A DNA stretch of 32,693 nt from Acidobacteriota bacterium (GTDB taxonomy: Bacteria; Acidobacteriota; Terriglobia; Bryobacterales; Bryobacteraceae), in assembly GCA_016871015.1 (NCBI GenBank), contig VFZX01000040.1, positions 1 to 32,693 on the forward strand. Direction: 5' to 3'. Positions 16,917 through 24,553 of the stretch are shown piece by piece. Made by a program: the position numbers and the translations under genes. The stretch's first letter is position 1; every line of letters begins with the position of its first letter. The notes beneath the pieces were generated by a model that saw nothing but the letters and a program-made list of their open reading frames with translations, ran no database searches and was not told where the DNA came from.

Positions 16917-17747
16917 ATGGTCGTTGAAGTAGAATCCGTCCCGCTGCATCTGGCGCATCCCGACGAGTTGAATGTCCGCTGGGTGGGGCAGGAAGAGGTG
17001 ATGCGCCAGTTGCTGGCCGCCTGGCTGGTGCTCGATCCCACGGACTTGCCGATGAATCCGCGCCTGATCGGCAAACCTGGCGTCGGCAAAACCACTCTCG
17101 CCTATGCCGCGGCTGAACGGCTGGGCCGCGAGATCTACATCATGCAGGCCACGGTCGACACGCGTCCGGAGGACCTGATCATTACTCCTGTGATCGAGGG
17201 GGAACGAAAGCTTCGCTACGTCGCATCGCCGCTGGTCACCGCCATGCTGCGGGGAGGGATCGCGATCCTCGACGAGGGCAACCGGATGAGCGAGAAGAGC
17301 TGGGCGTCGCTCGCACCCCTGCTTGACAACCGCCGCTACGTCGAATCGATCGTCGCCGGGATCAAGATCAAGGCGCACCCGAACTTCCGGCTGGTGGCCA
17401 CGATGAACGATGACTCCTCGACCTTCGACCTGCCCGAGTACATCCAGTCCCGCCTGCAGCCGCAGATTCTGATCGACTTCCCCGACCGCGAGGAAGAAAT
17501 GCGGATCCTCAGCGAGAACCTGCCGTTCAGCGACGAGGATGTGCTCCGCTATGTGACCGATTTCCTCCAGCAGGCCCACTCCAATGAAGAGCGCTACACC
17601 GTGCGCGACGGGTTGAACATCGCGCGGTTCGCGTTGAAGCTCCGCTCCGTCGAGGGCCGGCGCGCGCTCCCGATCCGCGACGCGCTCCACACGGCGATCC
17701 TGCAGACGCTTGGCGGCGAGGCGTTGCGCTATGTTCCCCGAAGCTGA
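16917..17747 (+). CDS. MoxR-like AAA+ ATPase
   Basis: A 276-residue AAA+ protein. Walker A is GKPGVGKTT (about 52-60), Walker B is IAILDE (115-120), sensor 1 is VATMND (N164), and the arginine in QSRL (about 179) fits the finger position. The small lid domain follows from IDFPDREEEMRIL. MoxR ATPases usually act with a VWA-domain partner to remodel or load metals into target proteins. No VWA protein is adjacent here; instead the next gene is a 605-residue protein overlapping by 17 bases. Starts at 16869 and 16890 are possible. I prefer 16917 because it leaves space for a promoter before the divergent gene and GACAAT lies eight bases upstream. Confidence 0.82.
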   Translation: MVVEVESVPLHLAHPDELNVRWVGQEEVMRQLLAAWLVLDPTDLPMNPRLIGKPGVGKTTLAYAAAERLGREIYIMQATVDTRPEDLIITPVIEGERKLRYVASPLVTAMLRGGIAILDEGNRMSEKSWASLAPLLDNRRYVESIVAGIKIKAHPNFRLVATMNDDSSTFDLPEYIQSRLQPQILIDFPDREEEMRILSENLPFSDEDVLRYVTDFLQQAHSNEERYTVRDGLNIARFALKLRSVEGRRALPIRDALHTAILQTLGGEALRYVPRS

Positions 17748-19548
17748 AGGCGCGGGCAGCCTCGAGCGCGGACACATCACCTATTTCCCTGTGGCGCCGG
17801 GGCGGATGGAGTTCGCCATCGCGGTCCGGCGTGCGATCCTCGACCAGGACCCGGATGTCGTCGCGGTGGAACTGCCGGTGTCGCTCGAGCGCCTTTACAT
17901 GGACGCCGTGAAGCGCCTGCCCCGGATCTCGGTGGTCGTCTATCCCGAAGATGAGGAAGGAGAACGCGGCGTCTACGTTCCGGTGGAACCGTGCGACCCG
18001 TTCACCGAAGCGATCCGCACCGCCAAGGAGATCGGTGCGGAAGTGATGTTCATTGAGCCCGACCTCGGCGACCGGCCCCACATCTCCGATGCCTACCCCG
18101 ATCCCTACGCGCTCCGCCGGATCCCGCTCGACCGCTACATCGAGGCTTATCGCGTGTTTCCGCAGGAGCGGACCGACGAAGTGTCCGCGCATGCTTCAGG
18201 AATCGCCTGGAAGCTGCAGGGCAGCGATCCGTCACGATCGTTGCTTGTGGTGCTGTCGCTCAACATGCTCGACCCGGTTCTCGACGCGATGGAGGCTCCG
18301 CAGGATGAGCCGGCCCGCCGCCGGGTCTATGGATCCCCGGGCCTGGCCAATGCCCATCCCGACTGTCTGGCCGAGGTCGCGATCGAATATCCCTACCTGC
18401 AGCAGCGCTACGAGCAGTTCCGGACCACGGGAGGGGACGCGCTGATCGACCGTCCGCGGGTTCAACTGGACTTGCTGAAGGAAGCCGAGGCCAACTACCA
18501 AAAGAACACCGGCGAGGTTCTGGCGCACTGGCAGCGGCGCATGATCGCCCGCTACACGCGGAACCTGGCGATGATCTCGAGCGATCTCACGGCGTCGCTG
18601 TTCGACATCGTGGTCGCGGCGCGGAACATTGTGGACGACAACTACGCGTGGGAGGTCTGGGACCTGGCCAACCGCTATCAGGCGCAGGAGTCCGCCAGCG
18701 ACATCGAGACCCTGAATCTGTCGAGCGAAGACGTCTGGTTCCGCACGCGCCGCATGCGTTTGCGCCGCCGCACGCGCAAACCGCGGCAGCGCGCCGCGCC
18801 CGCGTCGCTCAAGCCGCGGAAGAAGGAGTCGAGGCCAGGCGAGTGGGCCAAAGAGCTGAACGGGGACGCAATCTGCTCGTATCCTCCCGAGGACATCGTG
18901 ATCGAGGACTACGGCGAGTACTTGAAGCAGAAGGCGAATAGCCTGCTCTCCGAGGAGCGGTTGCGCGTGGAGCCGTTCCTGACCTCGCTGCTCGACGGGA
19001 TCGATCTGCGGGAGACAATCCGCAACTGGCACGCGGGCAAGCTGTTCGTCAAGAACCTGCAGAAAATTGCCGGCCAGGTGGGTGCTGTCGTGGTGGTCTT
19101 TGATCCCGGCCACGACAGCCGGTATCCGTATCTGCGCACCTGGCTCGGTGAGCACTCGAATGAGTCCGACATGGCCTACTACGCGACGGATCCATTTGCC
19201 AACCTCGTCGGACCCGGCATCGGACGCGGCGAGTACGGCGGATTCCTGATGACGCGCCCGGCGCGCCGCCTGGAGAACATCTGGACGGACCCGAGCTACG
19301 ATTCCGCCGACAACAAACCCGAACGCCTGCTGCTCGCCGCGCTCGACTACTCGCTCGAACGCTACGTCGTCTATGTCGCCGCCAAGCCGCCCCGGTCGAT
19401 CTTCCGCTCCGTGGCGTCCCACCTTGGACGCCGGATCATCTACGTTCCCATAGGACAACTGGCGTCGCCCAAACTGAAGAAGCTGCGTGTTGTGCACGTG
19501 CTCGACGGGCAGCACCGCCGCCGGACCGCGAAGGACTACGTCTGGTGA
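17731..19548 (+). CDS. Uncharacterised MoxR-partner protein with TraB/DUF5682-like N-terminus
   Basis: A 605-residue protein whose start overlaps the MoxR gene by 17 bases, so the two are almost surely coupled. The N-terminal part (GHITYFPVAPGRMEFAIAVR, then DPDVVAVELPVSL) resembles the opening of TraB/PrgY and DUF5682-type domains, in which a conserved glycine-histidine and a Glu-Pro-rich strand line a putative active site. DUF5682 proteins are known to occur beside MoxR ATPases, which supports the comparison, but it is not a firm match. Residues about 338-370 form a highly basic linker (RTRRMRLRRRTRKPRQRAAP). The C-terminal part contains VVVVFDPGHDSRYPYLRTWL and a final RRIIYVPIGQLASPKLKKL. 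No signal peptide or membrane helix is seen. The function is unknown. Confidence 0.65.
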   Translation: MFPEAEGAGSLERGHITYFPVAPGRMEFAIAVRRAILDQDPDVVAVELPVSLERLYMDAVKRLPRISVVVYPEDEEGERGVYVPVEPCDPFTEAIRTAKEIGAEVMFIEPDLGDRPHISDAYPDPYALRRIPLDRYIEAYRVFPQERTDEVSAHASGIAWKLQGSDPSRSLLVVLSLNMLDPVLDAMEAPQDEPARRRVYGSPGLANAHPDCLAEVAIEYPYLQQRYEQFRTTGGDALIDRPRVQLDLLKEAEANYQKNTGEVLAHWQRRMIARYTRNLAMISSDLTASLFDIVVAARNIVDDNYAWEVWDLANRYQAQESASDIETLNLSSEDVWFRTRRMRLRRRTRKPRQRAAPASLKPRKKESRPGEWAKELNGDAICSYPPEDIVIEDYGEYLKQKANSLLSEERLRVEPFLTSLLDGIDLRETIRNWHAGKLFVKNLQKIAGQVGAVVVVFDPGHDSRYPYLRTWLGEHSNESDMAYYATDPFANLVGPGIGRGEYGGFLMTRPARRLENIWTDPSYDSADNKPERLLLAALDYSLERYVVYVAAKPPRSIFRSVASHLGRRIIYVPIGQLASPKLKKLRVVHVLDGQHRRRTAKDYVW

Positions 19549-19551
19549 GCT

Positions 19552-19863
19552 TCAGCCGGGAGTGACCTGGGTCAACTCGAGGACCAGCAGTGTCCGGCAC
19601 TGGAGGCACACCAGTGCCGTTTCGCCCTGGTACACTTCTGCCGATCCGCACGCCGCGCAAGGCGCCGCCGGATCGGCGGGATCCCGTGGGGTTTCCGGAG
19701 GTTCCACCCGCGGGGCTTTCCCGCCGGCCACCTGGGTTGCGGGCTCGAACGTAGCGAAGCAGTCCGCGCACACGTGGTTGAAGCAACACGACGGCGTGCA
19801 ACTGTAGGAGACGTCCGCCGAGCTGCAAAGCGGGCACCGGATCTCAAGCTTACGCGCCTGCAC
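19552..19863 (-). CDS. Double zinc-ribbon protein
   Basis: A 103-residue protein starting at GTG, five bases after the methyltransferase stop. It holds Cys clusters typical of zinc ribbons: CPLC, CTPSCCFNHVCADC and a second pair CAAC with CLQC, separated by a Pro/Ala linker. An ATG further upstream (19929) lies inside the methyltransferase gene and would add a Ser/Thr-rich stretch with no domain character, so GTG is preferred. Such proteins bind zinc and often mediate protein or nucleic-acid contacts. No specific role is inferable. It converges on the preceding plus-strand gene with three bases between stops. Confidence 0.65.
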   Translation of the reverse strand: MQARKLEIRCPLCSSADVSYSCTPSCCFNHVCADCFATFEPATQVAGGKAPRVEPPETPRDPADPAAPCAACGSAEVYQGETALVCLQCRTLLVLELTQVTPG

Positions 19864-19867
19864 GCCG

Positions 19868-20740
19868 CTACCGGACCCCGTACAGGTGATCCCGGACGAA
19901 ATCGTGTTGGTGATCCGGGCGGGTGACAACCGTGAATCCCGCCTCGCGGAGCGCGGTGTCCACTTCCTTGCGCGAGCGGAACCAGTCCCCGTGGCCGCGT
20001 TCGGCGCGGAAATCGTGGCAGGCGATGCAGACGGAGCGGGTCATCGCCAAGGTCCGCTTCATGCCCGGCAATGCGAGACGTTCGGCTCCCTCAATGTTCA
20101 TCTTCAGGAAGTCGACCCGGCCGAGTTTGTGTTCGTCGCAGATCTCGTCGAGTGTCCTCCCTGGCACGCGCACCATCGGCCGCTTTTGCGACTCGTCGAC
20201 GGTTGAGTGCAGGTACCAGGTCTCGGCCTCGTCCGCCGGGACACATTCGATCTCGATCGCGCCGGGCTCGCCAGTGACCGCGCATTGAATCCGGGTCACG
20301 TTGTCCATGCGGTTCTTCTCACACAGGCGGGTCAACAGCATGAACGTATTGGGCTCGGCTTCGATCGCAATCACTCTTCCCGAGGGTCCCACGTCGATCG
20401 AAAACGGCAGAACGTATTCGCCGCGGCCCGCGCCCACATCAATGATGACGTCGCCGTGCTTTGGCCGGTACTTCCAATACCACTGGTCCTCGGCGTTGTA
20501 GAACAGGCGCTTGGAGCTTTTCGGAAAATCCTTGAACTCGGCGGCATAGTAGCGGAACGTGAGGTAGTCGGGAAACACATACTCGCCTGTCTTGTGCATC
20601 CACATTCCGTCGTAGAAGACCCGCGCCGAAGGGTCGGATTGTCTAGCCAGAGTCGTGCCGAGAGTCGACAAGACAGTCCGTCCGCCTGGCCGGTCGAAGA
20701 GACGGAAAAACTGTCCGGCAAGTGTCATCTCGCGAGGCAT
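19868..20740 (-). CDS. FkbM-family SAM-dependent methyltransferase
   Basis: A 290-residue methyltransferase. Motif I is IIDVGAGRGEYVLPF, and the acidic end of strand 2 is in VIAIEAEPNTF. The FkbM signature follows with RVDFLKMNIEGAERLALPGM (D-x-x-K-x-D/N-x-E-G-x-E) and a late CHDF. The family O-methylates sugars and other small molecules. The N-terminal 90 residues form an extra helical region with aromatic clusters (YWKYRP) that may bind the acceptor. The ATG at 20740 sits seven bases after CATAAT (20753-20748); an ATG two codons upstream is equally possible. It follows hrpB by 48 bases on the same strand. Confidence 0.85.
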   Translation of the reverse strand: MPREMTLAGQFFRLFDRPGGRTVLSTLGTTLARQSDPSARVFYDGMWMHKTGEYVFPDYLTFRYYAAEFKDFPKSSKRLFYNAEDQWYWKYRPKHGDVIIDVGAGRGEYVLPFSIDVGPSGRVIAIEAEPNTFMLLTRLCEKNRMDNVTRIQCAVTGEPGAIEIECVPADEAETWYLHSTVDESQKRPMVRVPGRTLDEICDEHKLGRVDFLKMNIEGAERLALPGMKRTLAMTRSVCIACHDFRAERGHGDWFRSRKEVDTALREAGFTVVTRPDHQHDFVRDHLYGVR

Positions 20741-20788
20741 CACCATAATTATGGGGCATCGCGGGACCTTGCCGGGTACCGGTACGGT

Positions 20789-23113
20789 TCAGCCCGGATT
20801 CTCGGGCCAGGGGTGCTTCGGATACCGGCGCGAAAGCGAGGTGCGGAGATCCGGATACCACTTCGTCCAGAATCCCGCGAGGTCCGAGGTCACTTGCACG
20901 GGCCGTTGATTCGGGGCGAGCAGATGCACCACAGCCGGCACCCTCCCGCCAGCCAGACGCGGAGTCTCGCGCATCCCGAAGAAATCCTGAAGGCGCGACG
21001 CGATCCAGGGCGGTTGTCCCCGCGCGTACCGCACCCGTGCGGTCCGGCCGCGCGGAAGCTTGAACCGCTCCGGTGCCAGCTCCTCCACCTTGCGGCGGGC
21101 ATCCGCGGGCAGGGCGGCGAGAGCGGCGCGCACCAGTCCACCATCACCTGCTGCCTGTTTCAGCTCCGCGAAGCTCCTGAGCCCATGGCACAGTGCCGCC
21201 AGCGCGTTCTCCAGGCGGACCTCAGGGATATTGGCATGCTGTCCGGCGAAGGCGATCCGGGCGAGCGCTTCTTCCACTTCGCCCGAGTCCACGAACCGTT
21301 CGATCCCTTCTTCGACAGCCTTCGCCGCGAGCAGTCCGGCGGCGGCTTCCAGGTCGACGCTACCGGACCGGCTCTCCTCGATCACCAGGTTGCCGTACAG
21401 CAACGCACTGACCGATTCCACGCGCTGCGCGGTCCGGTTCCATTCGACGCCCGACTTCTCCGTGATCAGGTGCGGGAAAAAATCGAGCAGCCATTCCGGT
21501 TCGATCGCGCTCGCCAAGCGGACCAGCGGCAGTCCGCGTTCCCGCCGCTCCTCGATATCGACGGCGACCATCAGATCCGTGCGGACGCAGCTCGTATCCG
21601 ACAGAACCGCGGATCCGCCCCCGCTCAATAGCAGCTCGTTGCCGGCGCCCCTACGCTTGGCAACCCGATCCGGAAACGCGCGCAGCACGGCTTTGAGGAC
21701 CGCTGACTCGGGAGCCCGGCTCCTGCCGCTCTTCCGGGTGAGCTGGTCATACAAGCGGCGCGTGTGCGGAGCCCAGTCACGGCTCTCCGCCAGGTTCAGC
21801 AAATCCGATGGACCCGCTGTGGAACGCCCCGGCCCGATCCGCTCGCCGCCACTGAGCGCCGCCGCCATGGCGCAACCGGTTTGGCCCGCGTCCAAGACCA
21901 GCGACGCGAGGCGCGGATGAAGCGGGAGCCGTGCCATCTCCCGTCCGCGGGAATCGGCGTTTAGCAGGTCGAGCAGTCGCGACGCTGCTTCCAACGCTTC
22001 CGGTGGTGGAGGCTCGAACCACGGAACGCTGTCCGGACGGATCCGCATGGCGGACAGTTCCAGGCACAAGCCGCTGAGTTCGCGCCGCAGAATCTCAGGC
22101 GTCTCGTGCTCGGGACGCCGCACGAAGTCTTCGAGTGGATAAAGGCGGATCACCCGGCCAGGACCCGTGCGTCCCGCGCGGCCGGCCCGTTGGGTGGCCG
22201 AAGCCTTGCTCACACGGACCACGTCGAGCGAGGGAAGCCCCGTCCAGGGAGAATCGCGGGCGACGCGTGCTAGGCCCGAATCGATCACCGCGGTGACGCC
22301 GTCAATCGTCAGCGAACTCTCGGCGACATTGGTCGACAGGATGATCTTGGGGCGCGTGGACCGGGTCACGGCGCGGTCTTGCTCTTCAGGAGACAAGTCG
22401 CCATGAAGCGGCAGGAGATCCGCACCCAGCCGTGAGGCGAGCGCCTGGCACTCCCTGGCCGTGGCGCGAATCTCCGCCGCGCCGGGCAGAAACACCAGCG
22501 TGTCGCCCATCCATCCTTCGCCGTTCAAAGTCTCGATCGCCGTCCGCACCTGGACCTCGAGCGGAGCGGAGGAGTGCGGCGAGTGGCGGATGTCCAGAGG
22601 GAACAAGCGGCCTTCGCTGCGCACAACCGGACAGCCGCCCAGGTAGCGCGAGGCGCGTTCGCCTTCGAGCGTCGCCGACATCACGATCAGCTTCAGGTCC
22701 CCGCGGCGCGACAACTGGAGCCGCCGCAGCAGCGCCAGCGCAACATCGCCGTCGAGGTGGCGCTCGTGGAATTCGTCCAGCACCACCGCGGACACTCCAC
22801 GCAGTTCCGCATCACTCATCAGGCGGCGGGTCAGGACGCCTTCGGTCAGGAACCGCAGCCGGGTCCGCGGGCCGGACACCTCCTCGAAGCGTACCTGGTA
22901 GCCGGTGGTCTCGCCCACGCGCTCGCCCATTTCGAAGGCAACACGGCGCGCCGCCATACGCGCCGCGATCCGGCGTGGCTCAAGAACCAGCACCTCGCCG
23001 GGCAGATGCCCAAGGAGCGCGGGTGGGATCCGCGTTGTCTTGCCTGCTCCTGGCGGTGCTTCGACGGCCAGGCAGGGCCAACGGACAAGATGCTCGGCGA
23101 TCCGCCCCAGCAC
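20789..23113 (-). CDS. hrpB: ATP-dependent helicase HrpB (DEAH/RHA type)
   Basis: A 774-residue superfamily 2 helicase. Motif I is APPGAGKTT, motif Ia PRRIAARMAA, motif II DEFH (a DEAH variant), motif III SAT in VMSATLEGE, and motif VI QRAGRAGRTGPG. The HA2 and HrpB C-terminal domains follow and the length is normal (about 800). Most HrpB proteins start 12-20 residues before motif I. The GTG at 23113 gives such a start, and the in-frame codons upstream (SELPADR) also look native, so a non-canonical start at 23140 cannot be excluded. The first gene boundary is 23 bases after the DUF1501 stop. Its cellular role in RNA processing is poorly defined. Confidence 0.92.
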   Translation of the reverse strand: MLGRIAEHLVRWPCLAVEAPPGAGKTTRIPPALLGHLPGEVLVLEPRRIAARMAARRVAFEMGERVGETTGYQVRFEEVSGPRTRLRFLTEGVLTRRLMSDAELRGVSAVVLDEFHERHLDGDVALALLRRLQLSRRGDLKLIVMSATLEGERASRYLGGCPVVRSEGRLFPLDIRHSPHSSAPLEVQVRTAIETLNGEGWMGDTLVFLPGAAEIRATARECQALASRLGADLLPLHGDLSPEEQDRAVTRSTRPKIILSTNVAESSLTIDGVTAVIDSGLARVARDSPWTGLPSLDVVRVSKASATQRAGRAGRTGPGRVIRLYPLEDFVRRPEHETPEILRRELSGLCLELSAMRIRPDSVPWFEPPPPEALEAASRLLDLLNADSRGREMARLPLHPRLASLVLDAGQTGCAMAAALSGGERIGPGRSTAGPSDLLNLAESRDWAPHTRRLYDQLTRKSGRSRAPESAVLKAVLRAFPDRVAKRRGAGNELLLSGGGSAVLSDTSCVRTDLMVAVDIEERRERGLPLVRLASAIEPEWLLDFFPHLITEKSGVEWNRTAQRVESVSALLYGNLVIEESRSGSVDLEAAAGLLAAKAVEEGIERFVDSGEVEEALARIAFAGQHANIPEVRLENALAALCHGLRSFAELKQAAGDGGLVRAALAALPADARRKVEELAPERFKLPRGRTARVRYARGQPPWIASRLQDFFGMRETPRLAGGRVPAVVHLLAPNQRPVQVTSDLAGFWTKWYPDLRTSLSRRYPKHPWPENPG

Positions 23114-23136
23114 CCGGTCGGCCGGAAGCTCAGACC

Positions 23137-24543
23137 TCAGACGAGAATCTCGCGGAGCACGCGGGCTGGGAACTCGTCCGTAATCCGCTCATCGCGGCCC
23201 TCGCGCCGGAACACGAGGTCCCGGTGGTTCATGCCGAGCTGGTGCAGCACGGTTGCGTGAAAGTCGTGGACACTGACCCGGTTCTCAGCCGCGCGGTAGC
23301 CGATTTCGTCCGTTGCGCCGTAGGTGATGCCGGGTTTGAAGCCGCCGCCCGCCATCCAGATGCTGAAGCCTGACGGCCCGTGATCGCGGCCGGCCGTCGG
23401 ACCCGGATCCTGCGCGATCGGCAGGCGGCCAAACTCACCACCCCAGATGACGAGGGTCGAGTCGAGCAGTCCGCGGTCCTTCAAGTCGCGGACCAGCGCC
23501 GCCGACGGCCTATCTGTCTTGGCGCACGAATACTCAAGGCCCTTGCGGATGTCGTTGTGGTTGTCCCAGATCTGGCCTTCGATGTAGACCTGCACCAGCC
23601 GGACGCCACGCTCGACCAGCCGCCGCGCCATCAGGCAGCGCTTGCCGAACGACGCGGTCCGTTCGTCGGTGAGTCCATACGCCTCTTTGGTGGTATCGCT
23701 CTCTTTGGAAATGTCCAGTGCATCGGTGGCCGCCATCTGCATCCGTGCGGCGAGCTCATAGTTGGCGATGCGCGCTTCGAGATCGACGTTCCCCGCATGC
23801 CGGTCGCGATGGGCGGAATCGAGCTTGTGCAGCAGCGTGCGGCTCAGGTCCGTGATTCCCGCCGGATCCGGATTCTTGGCGTTCAGGTTCAACACGGGCG
23901 ATCCCTCGGACCGGACGCGCGTGCCCTGGTACACCGCGGGCAGCCAGCCGGACTGCCAGTTCTGCGTGAAGTTCACCGGCGGCCCCTTGGGATCATCGAG
24001 CACCACGTAGGCGGGGAGATTCTGGTTCTCCGATCCCAGACCGTACACGATCCAGGCGCCGAGCGACGGCCGTCCGGGGAGAATCCGGCCGCCGTGCATC
24101 AGGAACAGCGCGGCTTCATGCGCCAGATGCGTGGTGAACATCGACCGGATGACGCAGATGTCGTCGGCGGCCTTGCCCAGGTACGGCAGCAACTCGGACA
24201 ATTCGGTGCCGGACTTTCCGTGGCGGCTGAACTTGTAGTGCGACGGCATCAGTCCGCCGGTCTGGCGGACGGCGCGCACCTCGGCGGCAAGGTCGCGGCT
24301 CGGCGGCTGTCCGGCGTACTTGGCGAGAGCGGGCTTGTGGTCGAACAAATCGACCTGGCTGGGACCGCCATTTTGGAAGAGCTGGATCACGGCCTTGGCG
24401 CGCGGCGCGTGATGCGCCTTCTTTGGCGTGAGGTCGTAGACACGCTGTTCCGCCGCGAGCCCGTCCCGGGCGAACAGCGACGCCAGGGCGGTGCCGAGCA
24501 ATCCGTCCTGCATCCGCGAGAAGAAATCGCGCCGTGTCGTCAT
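23137..24543 (-). CDS. DUF1501 protein with twin-arginine signal
   Basis: A 468-residue member of DUF1501, a sulfatase/alkaline-phosphatase-fold family of Planctomycetes, Verrucomicrobia and Acidobacteria. The N-terminus TTRRDFFSRMQDGLLGTALA is a good twin-arginine signal (RR, then a hydrophobic core), so it should be exported folded by the Tat pathway. Family landmarks are IQLFQNGGPSQVDLFDHKP, HGGRILPGRPSLGAWI, VIWGGEFGRLP and GRDHGPSGFSIWMAGGG, the last lining the metal site. The ATG at 24543 has GAGGAG upstream and is preferred to an ATG at 24561. It overlaps nothing but follows the PSCyt gene by ten bases, the standard pairing for this family. The substrate is unknown. Confidence 0.9.
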   Translation of the reverse strand: MTTRRDFFSRMQDGLLGTALASLFARDGLAAEQRVYDLTPKKAHHAPRAKAVIQLFQNGGPSQVDLFDHKPALAKYAGQPPSRDLAAEVRAVRQTGGLMPSHYKFSRHGKSGTELSELLPYLGKAADDICVIRSMFTTHLAHEAALFLMHGGRILPGRPSLGAWIVYGLGSENQNLPAYVVLDDPKGPPVNFTQNWQSGWLPAVYQGTRVRSEGSPVLNLNAKNPDPAGITDLSRTLLHKLDSAHRDRHAGNVDLEARIANYELAARMQMAATDALDISKESDTTKEAYGLTDERTASFGKRCLMARRLVERGVRLVQVYIEGQIWDNHNDIRKGLEYSCAKTDRPSAALVRDLKDRGLLDSTLVIWGGEFGRLPIAQDPGPTAGRDHGPSGFSIWMAGGGFKPGITYGATDEIGYRAAENRVSVHDFHATVLHQLGMNHRDLVFRREGRDERITDEFPARVLREILV

Positions 24544-24553
24544 AGCAGTCTCC

